From the NCBI GenBank assembly GCA_903953455.1, contig CAJBJW010000236.1, forward strand, positions 1-5,156: a stretch of 5,156 nt of DNA. The letters run 5' to 3'. The translations under genes were made by a program, and so were the position numbers. This stretch comes from an uncultured Pseudomonadota bacterium (GTDB taxonomy: Bacteria > Pseudomonadota > Gammaproteobacteria > Methylococcales > Methylomonadaceae). The notes beneath the pieces were generated by a model. It worked only from the letters and a program-made list of their open reading frames with translations. It was not told the DNA's origin and did no database searches. Shown here piece by piece: positions 1 to 5,156 of this stretch (position 1 is the stretch's first letter; the number at the start of each line of letters is the position of its first letter).

Positions 1-927
1 CAAACATTTAAGCCGCGTATTATTTTAGTGGCCGATATTGAACGCGGCGGTGTATTTGCCTCTATTTACGGTACGCTTGCGCTACTTGCACCCGATATTC
101 GTGAAAATGTTGTTGGTGTTATCATTAATAAATTCCGTGGCGATAGACGCTTTTTTGATGAAGGCGAAGTGATTATTCGAGAACAATTTGGCGTCACCGT
201 TTTAGGTGTATTGCCTTTTCTACCGCTCAATATTGACATGGAAGATTCACAGTCGTTCCATAACTATCAACAGCGACGTGGGAATATCAAAATTAACATC
301 GCGGTCATCGCTACGCCTCGTTTGAGTAATTACACGGATTTAGATGTGTTGATGGCAGATGATGAAATTGAGGTGACATTGATTCATCAATGGCAACCAC
401 TCAGTGCATTTGATGTTATTCTTCTCGCAGGCAGTAAAAGTGTGATGTCGGATTTACATTGGCTAAAAGAGAATGGTTTATTTGCTGAGATACTTCAATG
501 TAAGCAAAACATTTTTGGCATTTGCGGTGGTTATCAAATGCTATGTGAAACGTTAATTGATGATGACGCCTTAGAAGACAATTCGCCAAGCGTTGAAAAC
601 GGCTTTGGACTGATTCCCGATACAGTGACTTACCAAGAACCTAAAATATTAAAACGCGGTGTTTACACGGTATTTGATAGATTTGAGGTCGAAGGTTATG
701 AAATTCATTGTGGGCAATTAGCGAATTACCCGCTTTATTACCAATCTGAGCGCGTTTGCGGTACTCATGTTCACGGTATTTTTGATAATAATGCGTTCCG
801 CACAGCGTATTTCAAAAAGGTTAATCCACTCTATCAAGGTTTTGATTTCACGCAGTATCGTGAAAATGCGATCAATAACTTTACAAATATGGTGCGAGAT
901 AATTTAGATTTAAGCGCATTACTTTAA
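1..927 (+). CDS. cobQ: Cobyric acid synthase CobQ, C-terminal part (5' end outside window)
   Basis: Cobyric acid synthase uses ATP and glutamine to amidate the side-chain carboxylates b, d, e and g of adenosylcobyrinic acid a,c-diamide, giving adenosylcobyric acid in cytoplasmic cobalamin synthesis. The frame is open from base 1, so the gene starts upstream; a GTG at 28 lies inside a conserved motif and is not the real start. The visible 308 residues are about the last 60% of a protein usually near 480-510. They begin in the P-loop-like synthetase domain (ADIERGGVFAS at residues 11-21, NKFRGD at 43-48). A type-3 class I glutamine amidotransferase domain follows, with AGSK at 143-146, the nucleophile Cys175 in GICGGYQML and the catalytic His258 in GTHVHGIFD. 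The usual LPGSK reads LAGSK here. No other cob gene is visible; aroE follows after 33 nt. Identification is firm: CobB/CbiA shares the fold, but the RGGVFAS, NKFRGD and GSK motifs fit CobQ/CbiP. Confidence 0.97.
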   Translation, partial: QTFKPRIILVADIERGGVFASIYGTLALLAPDIRENVVGVIINKFRGDRRFFDEGEVIIREQFGVTVLGVLPFLPLNIDMEDSQSFHNYQQRRGNIKINIAVIATPRLSNYTDLDVLMADDEIEVTLIHQWQPLSAFDVILLAGSKSVMSDLHWLKENGLFAEILQCKQNIFGICGGYQMLCETLIDDDALEDNSPSVENGFGLIPDTVTYQEPKILKRGVYTVFDRFEVEGYEIHCGQLANYPLYYQSERVCGTHVHGIFDNNAFRTAYFKKVNPLYQGFDFTQYRENAINNFTNMVRDNLDLSALL

Positions 928-960
928 AAAAAGAATTTTCTATTTTCAATTTGGTTATTT

Positions 961-1782
961 ATGAACAGTCCTGATAATTACGCCGTGATGGGATACCCCA
1001 TTCATCATAGTAAATCACCCCGTATTCATGCGTTATTTGCAGAAGAAACCGAGCAAAATATGAGTTATCTCGCGCAAGAAGTCAGATCCGAAAACTTTAC
1101 ATCTGCCGTCAATACATTTTTTGAAAAAGGCGGCAAAGGCCTGAATTGTACGCTACCGCTAAAAGAATTAGCGTGGGAATTTGCTACGCATAAAACGCCA
1201 CGGGCTCAAGCGGCAAAAGCAGTCAATACATTGATTTTGCAAGCGAATGGGCAGATTTTAGGTGACAATACTGACGGCATTGGCTTGGTGGCAGATTTAA
1301 AGAACAATCACGGTGTTCATCTTGAAAGTAAACGGTTGCTTATTTTGGGAGCAGGTGGTGCTACACGCGGAATTTTACTGCCGCTACTTGATGAAAAGCC
1401 CAAAAGCATCACTATCGCTAATCGTACCGTTGAAAAAGCGTTGCAACTCGTTAAAGAATTTAAACAAAACATTCATGCGTGTGGATTTGATGCGTTAGAA
1501 AATCATCAATTCGATATTATTTTAAACGCCACGTCGGCCAGTTTGAGTGATGATTTGCCACCACTACCCGAAAATATACTGGCTGAAAATGGCATTTGCT
1601 ATGACTTAGCGTATAGCAACCAACCAACTGCCTTTGTGCGTTGGGGAATTGAGCAAAACGCCCATAAAAGTATCGATGGATTAGGCATGCTCGTTGAGCA
1701 AGCGGCCGAGGCATTTTTTTTGTGGCGCGGTGTTCGCCCAAGTACACAAGACGTCATTGATTTGCTCAATGCCCATCGATAA
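961..1782 (+). CDS. aroE: Shikimate dehydrogenase (NADP+)
   Basis: AroE reduces 3-dehydroshikimate to shikimate with NADPH, the fourth step of the shikimate pathway to chorismate and aromatic amino acids, in the cytoplasm. The 273 residues match the usual length of about 270. The N-terminal substrate domain has the shikimate-binding SKSP at 17-20, the catalytic Lys68 in NCTLPLKE, AVNT at 87-90, and the catalytic Asp105 in GDNTDG. The Rossmann domain has the glycine-rich loop GAGGATRG at 130-137 and NRT at 154-156, which contacts the NADP+ 2'-phosphate and argues for AroE over the NAD-using relatives. NATS and DGLGMLVEQAA near the C-terminus complete the pattern. The ATG at 961 is chosen because the first beta strand (YAVMGYPI) starts at residue 7, so the next Met at residue 10 would remove it. 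No clear Shine-Dalgarno sequence precedes it. One oddity is NCTLPLK where most members have NVTVPFK. Co-transcription with cobQ and parE is possible from spacing alone. Confidence 0.97.
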   Translation: MNSPDNYAVMGYPIHHSKSPRIHALFAEETEQNMSYLAQEVRSENFTSAVNTFFEKGGKGLNCTLPLKELAWEFATHKTPRAQAAKAVNTLILQANGQILGDNTDGIGLVADLKNNHGVHLESKRLLILGAGGATRGILLPLLDEKPKSITIANRTVEKALQLVKEFKQNIHACGFDALENHQFDIILNATSASLSDDLPPLPENILAENGICYDLAYSNQPTAFVRWGIEQNAHKSIDGLGMLVEQAAEAFFLWRGVRPSTQDVIDLLNAHR

Positions 1783-1818
1783 TTTAGTTACCTTTTGAAG
1801 TGAAACCATCTATACATT

Positions 1819-3717
1819 ATGAGTGATTTAACGCAATACAACGCGGCCGCCATTGAAGTGTTAACCGGTCTTGAGCCTGTTCGCAAACGTCCAGGAATGT
1901 ACACCGATACCACCCGCCCTAATCATTTAGCGCAAGAAGTGATTGATAACAGTGTTGACGAGGCACTTGCTGGTCATGCCAATCAAATTGACGTGATTTT
2001 GCACAAAGACGGCGCTATTTCAGTGAGCGATAATGGACGCGGTATGCCTGTGGATATTCATCCAGAGCAAGGGATTAGCGGCGTGGAAGTCATTTTGACG
2101 CAACTTCATGCGGGCGGAAAATTCTCGAATAAAAACTATCAGTTTTCGGGTGGTTTGCATGGCGTGGGGATTTCTGTTGTGAATGCGTTATCGAGTGACG
2201 TTGAAGTCACCATCAAGCGCAATGGTAAAATCTATTCCATGCGTTTTGCGGATGGCGAAAAGCAGACTGAATTACTCGAAACCGGCACAGTTGGTAAAAA
2301 CAATACCGGTACAAGCGTGTATTTTTTGCCAAACCCAAAATATTTTGACTCACCAAAAGTATCTGTTTCAAAACTCAAACACGTTTTGCGTGCAAAAGCG
2401 GTGTTATGCGCTGGGCTAACTATCACGCTTAAAATTGAACAATCGGATGAAACCTTTGAATGGTGTTATCAAAACGGATTAAAGGATTATTTACTTGATC
2501 GCATTGGTGACCTAGAGTTTTTTCCATCAAGTCCTTTTATGGGCGTGTCTGCTGCAAAGCATGAAGCTGTTGATTGGGGTGTACTTTGGACCGTTGAAAA
2601 TCCATCTGAAATGGTTGCCGAAAGTTATGTGAATCTGGTTCCTACGCAACAGGGAGGAACGCACGTTAACGGTTTGCGTGCAGGTTTAACTGAGGCGATG
2701 CGAGAATTTTGTACGATTCGGGATTTATTGCCGCGTGGCGTAAAAATTGCGCCTGAAGATGTTTGGGAAAATTGCCAGTTTGTGTTATCAGTTAAACTCG
2801 AAGATCCTCAGTTTTCAGGGCAAACGAAAGAGCGTTTGAGTTCGCGTGAATGCGTGGCGTTTATTTCTGGCGTAGTAAAAGACAGTTTTAGTTTATGGCT
2901 CAATTCACATCCAGGTGAGGGTGAAAAAGTTGCCGAATTAATTATCAATAGCGCACAAAAACGTTTGCGTTCAAATAAGAAAATCATACGTAAAAAAATT
3001 ACGGCAGGCCCCGCGTTACCTGGAAAACTAGCGGATTGCTCCGCTCAGGATATTAACCGGACTGAATTATTTTTAGTGGAAGGTGACTCTGCGGGTGGGT
3101 CGGCAAAACAAGCACGTGAGCGTGATTTTCAAGCGATTATGCCATTGCGAGGTAAAATTTTAAATACGTGGGAAGTTGAGTCATCGCAAGTGATGGCGTC
3201 GCAAGAAATTCACGATATTGCTGTTGCTTTGGGCATTGAACCCGATTCGGATGATTTGCAATCGCTGCGTTATGGCAAAGTATGTATTTTGGCGGATGCA
3301 GATTCAGATGGTAATCATATTGCGACCTTAATTTGCGCGTTGTTTTATAAGCATTTCAAAGCATTGGTGGAAAATGGTCATGTGTTTGTTGCCATGCCGC
3401 CGCTGTATCGTATTGATGTGGGTAAACGGGTGTTTTATGCGCTTGATGAATCAGAGCGTCAAAGTATTATCACGCGCATTAAAGCAGAAAAAATTCGCGG
3501 CCAGGTGAATGTGCAGCGATTTAAAGGGTTGGGGGAGATGAATCCGAGTCAGTTGCGTGAAACCACCATGAATCCTGATACACGCCGATTGGTGCAATTG
3601 ACCGTCGATGATTTTGAAGCTACGACAGCGCTGATGGATTTACTGCTCGCTAAAAAACGCTCAGCTGATCGTAAAATTTGGCTTGAAACAAAAGGGGACA
3701 TGGCTGAGGTTGTTTAG
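1819..3717 (+). CDS. parE: DNA topoisomerase IV subunit B
   Basis: ParE is the ATPase subunit of topoisomerase IV, which with ParC (catalytic tyrosine) unlinks daughter chromosomes and relaxes supercoils. The 632 residues compare with 630 in E. coli. The GHKL ATPase domain has the catalytic Glu40 and Mg-binding Asn44 in QEVIDNSVDEA, Asp71 with GRGMP at 73-77, and the ATP-lid LHGVG at 113-117. A transducer domain holds the QTKERLSSR stretch. The TOPRIM domain has Glu421 in EGDSAGGSA and the metal-binding DADSDG at 493-498, then QRFKGLGEM at 566-574. GyrB is excluded because the long GyrB TOPRIM insert is absent and the motif reads GKILNTWEV rather than GKILNVEKA. Positions equal to E. coli ParE Asp420, Leu445, Ser458 and Glu460, where quinolone resistance changes are known, keep those residues (423, 448, 461, 463). 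The ATG at 1819 gives the expected N-terminus; only a weak, distant purine stretch (GAAGTGAAA, 1797-1805) precedes it. parC is not next to it in this window. Confidence 0.99.
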   Translation: MSDLTQYNAAAIEVLTGLEPVRKRPGMYTDTTRPNHLAQEVIDNSVDEALAGHANQIDVILHKDGAISVSDNGRGMPVDIHPEQGISGVEVILTQLHAGGKFSNKNYQFSGGLHGVGISVVNALSSDVEVTIKRNGKIYSMRFADGEKQTELLETGTVGKNNTGTSVYFLPNPKYFDSPKVSVSKLKHVLRAKAVLCAGLTITLKIEQSDETFEWCYQNGLKDYLLDRIGDLEFFPSSPFMGVSAAKHEAVDWGVLWTVENPSEMVAESYVNLVPTQQGGTHVNGLRAGLTEAMREFCTIRDLLPRGVKIAPEDVWENCQFVLSVKLEDPQFSGQTKERLSSRECVAFISGVVKDSFSLWLNSHPGEGEKVAELIINSAQKRLRSNKKIIRKKITAGPALPGKLADCSAQDINRTELFLVEGDSAGGSAKQARERDFQAIMPLRGKILNTWEVESSQVMASQEIHDIAVALGIEPDSDDLQSLRYGKVCILADADSDGNHIATLICALFYKHFKALVENGHVFVAMPPLYRIDVGKRVFYALDESERQSIITRIKAEKIRGQVNVQRFKGLGEMNPSQLRETTMNPDTRRLVQLTVDDFEATTALMDLLLAKKRSADRKIWLETKGDMAEVV

Positions 3718-3722
3718 AACAG

Positions 3723-3745
3723 TCAAGGTTTCAGTTTAGCCTTGA
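3723..3745 (+). repeat. Short inverted repeat overlapping the parE terminator stem
   Basis: TCAAGG at 3723-3728 and CCTTGA at 3740-3745 are perfect reverse complements around an 11-nt loop, starting 5 nt after the parE stop codon. The right arm shares bases 3740-3743 with the left arm of the larger hairpin at 3733-3774, so in RNA the two stems cannot form together. The 6-bp stem is short and may be chance. Any attenuation role is inference. Confidence 0.4.
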
Positions 3746-3774
3746 GATGAGTTGATTTTGGATAAGGCTAAACT
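3733..3774 (+). terminator. Probable parE transcript terminator or 3'-end hairpin
   Basis: AGTTTAGCCTT at 3733-3743 and AAGGCTAAACT at 3764-3774 form a perfect 11-bp inverted repeat with a 20-nt loop; a G-U pair (3744/3763) could add one step. It sits 15 nt after the parE stop, in the convergent gap before the minus-strand gene. The downstream tract (TTAATTTT) is rich in T but interrupted, and the loop is long, so this is not a textbook intrinsic terminator. It could instead stabilise the mRNA 3' end. Read on the minus strand there is no T-run after the stem, so it is a poor terminator for the opposing gene. Confidence 0.5.
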
Positions 3775-3861
3775 TAATTTTAGAATCGTCAAATAATCCT
3801 TTAATCGAAAGTTTTTTGATATTTTAAAATAAGCTTGGCCTTTTTTAAATTTAAGTAGAAA

Positions 3862-4749
3862 TTACTGTTTTCGCACTAGTCGGACATTCCCTTTATTGAA
3901 TTTAATATAATAGTAGGGATGGCCACTGGAAAAATAAACACCCCACGCATAATAGCTAAGATTAACAAACGATGAGGAAGCCCAAAAAACGGAGCTATTG
4001 GTGTTAGGGAAAGCCATTTTATTGATGGTGGGTTTATTTGTTAAATTGTAATTTTTGCAGCTACCATCTTGATTGTATTGATCATCTGAGCATTCAACTA
4101 ATGTCATCAACTCATCTTTAGTGGGTAAATGCCAGTCATTATAACCAGCGAAATTGCTGGTTAATTTCATGGCTTCACCCCAATTCATTTTTTTAGCATT
4201 GCCATTGCACGTGGTTCCAGTCCAGTTTTGACCGACAGCGCATTGTTGCCATGTCAAGCCTGAAGTTTTGAAAGTCACCGTCCCATTTTTGTTGTCAATA
4301 AATGTATTCGGACTTCTTGTTACAATACTTTCTTGCGTTTGATCTTGATCTTGAGTTAGTTCAATTGGTGCTGTTGTTTCTATTTTTTTTTCAGTAACGG
4401 GATTTTCTATTTTAGTAGTTACTTCTACTGTTTCTTGTACCTGAAGATTATCTTGTTGATTATTTGTTTTAATTTCGGTAAAAATTTTAGCGGAAATGAG
4501 TAAAATAATGGGCGTTAAAAAAGTCCATAATGTAAATATTTTAAGATTGGTAACTTCTTCACTAACAATAACGCCAAATCCAAAAAGAATAATGCCGGAT
4601 TTAAATAGAACGCCTGATAAATAAACAATATTTTGACGTTCGTTTAAAAGCCACATGTTATAGGTTGTTCCAAATACATCATCCATGTTGTAAGATAGAA
4701 ATAAGACTAAAATACTTAATGAAATCAGTGATAATCCCATTTTTTTCAT
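3862..4749 (-). CDS. Membrane-anchored Lcl_C (DUF1566) domain protein
   Basis: This 295-residue protein has an N-terminal membrane part and a C-terminal Lcl_C/DUF1566 domain, named after the C-terminus of the Legionella collagen-like adhesin; its exact function is unknown. Hydrophobic segments lie at about 4-20, 41-62 and 70-90. A polar linker rich in Thr, Gln and Glu (92-147) follows. The domain begins at FIDNKNGTVTF (150-160), then GLTWQQC (164-170), NDWHLPTKDEL (204-214), KPTIN (239-243), FPNT and SSVFWASSS (247-260), and ends VRLVRKQ. Four cysteines form two CX10C pairs (170/181, 220/231), probably disulfides. With the N-terminus inside, three helices would put the domain in the periplasm, agreeing with disulfides. 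The first ATG is favoured over the Met at residue 4 because AAAGGA lies 6 nt upstream. Its GC content is clearly below that of parE, most of all in the N-terminal half. The tail resembles variable regions of retroelement-diversified proteins. Domain assignment is confident; a role in sensing or ligand binding is inference. Confidence 0.9.
   Translation of the reverse strand: MKKMGLSLISLSILVLFLSYNMDDVFGTTYNMWLLNERQNIVYLSGVLFKSGIILFGFGVIVSEEVTNLKIFTLWTFLTPIILLISAKIFTEIKTNNQQDNLQVQETVEVTTKIENPVTEKKIETTAPIELTQDQDQTQESIVTRSPNTFIDNKNGTVTFKTSGLTWQQCAVGQNWTGTTCNGNAKKMNWGEAMKLTSNFAGYNDWHLPTKDELMTLVECSDDQYNQDGSCKNYNLTNKPTINKMAFPNTNSSVFWASSSFVNLSYYAWGVYFSSGHPYYYIKFNKGNVRLVRKQ
3886..3969 (-). other. Candidate variable region in the Lcl_C domain tail
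   Basis: This stretch codes residues 261-288, between the conserved FWASSS and VRLVR motifs, and is rich in Tyr, Ser, Asn, Phe and Gly around a conserved Ala-Trp. Codons 261-267 and 270-282 all end in T or C, including ten whose amino acid would also allow A or G (Val, Leu, Ser, Gly, Pro, Ile). Two Ser codons here are AGY, whereas the Ser of the preceding motif use TCN. This is what adenine-directed change of AAY template codons would leave. DUF1566 domains are known targets of diversity-generating retroelements, but ordinary members are also Tyr- and Ser-rich here. I find no template copy or reverse transcriptase in the window. Confidence 0.3.
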
Positions 4750-4755
4750 TTTGAA

Positions 4756-4761
4756 TCCTTT
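4756..4761 (-). promoter_or_regulatory. Shine-Dalgarno site of the Lcl_C gene
   Basis: Read on the minus strand this is AAAGGA, 6 nt before the ATG at 4749. It is the best ribosome binding site in the window and fixes the start at residue 1 rather than the Met at residue 4. The plus-strand genes have no site of comparable quality. Confidence 0.7.
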
Positions 4762-4803
4762 AGTTTTAATGATTTATTACGTGAATATTTTTTAGAGGGT
4801 AGA

Positions 4804-4838
4804 TTATTTAATTGTCTGCTTTTTTATAAATTAAATAA
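4804..4838. repeat. 10-bp AT-only inverted repeat upstream of the Lcl_C gene
   Basis: TTATTTAATT at 4804-4813 and AATTAAATAA at 4829-4838 are exact reverse complements with a 15-nt spacer, 55-89 nt before the Lcl_C start codon. The two arms flank the candidate -10 box at 4823-4828, a place where a dimeric repressor or activator could bind. Because the surrounding DNA is only about one-fifth G+C, a match of this length could arise by chance. An operator role is inference. Confidence 0.4.
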
Positions 4839-4851
4839 CGAAGTTTTATAA
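4823..4851 (-). promoter_or_regulatory. Weak sigma-70 promoter candidate for the Lcl_C gene
   Basis: On the minus strand TTATAA (4846-4851, 4 of 6 matches to TTGACA) and TATAAA (4823-4828, 5 of 6 to TATAAT) are 17 nt apart, which would start transcription near 4816 with a leader of about 65 nt. Such hexamers are common in AT-rich DNA, and read-through from the upstream LuxR-type gene is an alternative, since I see no convincing terminator after that gene. Confidence 0.3.
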
Positions 4852-4964
4852 GCATTAATTGTGCCGTTTTTTTTGGCAAGGAAATTGATAGTTCTCAGTG
4901 CCTTGAATTTCTCTCAATCCTATTTCTTAGGTCTATCTTGCCTGCGAATAAACACTGACAAAAT

Positions 4965-5156
4965 TCACTGTTTTAACGGAGGCGTTTTACTCAAGAGTGC
5001 TACGAGCTCAGATTGTCTGTGAGTGTAGGTTTTGCTGTATAGGTTCTTTAATTGCGTACGCACGGTATTCATTGTCAATCCTACCTCATTTGCGTATTCC
5101 AAAGGCGATTTTCCTGCCACTAATGCTGAGGCAACGCGCAGCTCTGCGGGAGATAA
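4965..5156 (-). CDS. LuxR-family HTH transcriptional regulator, C-terminal part (5' end outside window)
   Basis: The minus-strand frame is open from the right edge to a TGA at 4965-4967 and gives 63 residues, all or nearly all of a LuxR_C/GerE-type DNA-binding domain. Visible features are LSPAELRVASALVAGKSP at the start, the helix-turn-helix EYANEVGLTMNTVRTQLKNL at about 20-39 with recognition helix TMNTVRTQLK, the turn SKTYTHRQSELVALL, and a short polar tail SKTPPLKQ. The VRTQLK with RQSELV form is common in stand-alone LuxR-type regulators that lack a receiver domain. The N-terminal sensing or phosphorylation domain, if any, lies outside the window, so the signal and targets cannot be told. 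The Lcl_C gene follows 215 nt downstream on the same strand and is a possible target or operon partner, which is inferred from position only. Confidence 0.87.
   Translation of the reverse strand, partial: LSPAELRVASALVAGKSPLEYANEVGLTMNTVRTQLKNLYSKTYTHRQSELVALLSKTPPLKQ

Noticed and set aside
28..30. GTG at 28 as a start of the cobQ coding region
   Set aside because: The frame is open to base 1 and the GTG lies within the conserved ILVADIERGG strand; the gene clearly begins upstream of the window.
1517..1747. Open frame on the minus strand inside aroE
   Set aside because: It is antisense to a well-supported enzyme gene, resembles no family I know, and has no ribosome site.
2183..2426. Open frames on both strands inside the parE ATPase and transducer region
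   Set aside because: They overlap strongly conserved ParE sequence and are shadows of that frame.
3796..3855. Possible intrinsic terminator near the GGCC followed by six T's
   Set aside because: The only stem I can draw (AAG with CTT, plus A-T pairs past a mismatch) is too weak, and on the minus strand no T-run follows any stem. No convincing terminator for the Lcl_C gene was found.
4862..4878. TGCC and GGCA around a T8 run as a terminator
   Set aside because: The stem is 4 bp and the T-run lies in the loop, not after the stem; on the minus strand, where the LuxR-type gene would end, the run is A's.
4875..4958. Several short inverted repeats after the LuxR-type gene (GGCAAG/CTTGCC, CAAGG/CCTTG, TCAGTG/CACTGA)
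   Set aside because: Stems of 5-6 bp with loops up to about 56 nt, not nested and without a T-run; best explained by chance.
1..5156. CRISPR array, tRNA, rRNA, insertion sequence or a template repeat for the Lcl_C tail
   Set aside because: I read both strands and saw no spaced direct repeats, no cloverleaf or rRNA-like stretch, no transposase, and no second copy of the 3' end of the Lcl_C gene.

Overview
The window looks like chromosomal DNA of a gammaproteobacterium with a moderately AT-rich genome. The best evidence is the complete ParE, which matches the Escherichia coli topoisomerase IV B subunit closely from end to end in both motifs and length. The presence of cobalamin synthesis and an Lcl_C/DUF1566 protein would suit a free-living lineage such as the Thiotrichales, but that finer placement is only a guess.

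Layout. Positions 1-3717 hold three tightly spaced plus-strand housekeeping genes. These are the 3' part of cobQ (cobyric acid synthase, cut by the left edge), aroE (shikimate dehydrogenase) and parE (topoisomerase IV subunit B). The gaps are 33 and 36 nt and no clear terminator or strong promoter lies between them, so they may be co-transcribed although their functions are unrelated. A perfect 11-bp inverted repeat follows parE and is the likely transcript end.

From 3862 to the right edge the strand reverses. A 295-residue membrane-anchored protein with a C-terminal Lcl_C/DUF1566 domain (3862-4749) converges on parE. Upstream of it on the same strand is the 3' end of a LuxR-type regulator (4965-5156), whose start lies beyond the right edge. 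The 215-nt gap between them is very AT-rich. It holds a good Shine-Dalgarno site, a weak promoter candidate and a 10-bp AT-only inverted repeat.

How they work together. CobQ amidates the corrin ring in vitamin B12 synthesis, AroE makes shikimate for aromatic amino acids, and ParE with ParC decatenates chromosomes; they share no pathway. The minus-strand pair may be a regulator and a membrane/periplasmic protein acting together, but only adjacency supports this.

The most interesting lead is the C-terminal end of the Lcl_C protein. It has the layout and codon pattern expected of a variable region diversified by a diversity-generating retroelement. No template repeat or reverse transcriptase lies in this window, so this remains a hypothesis.
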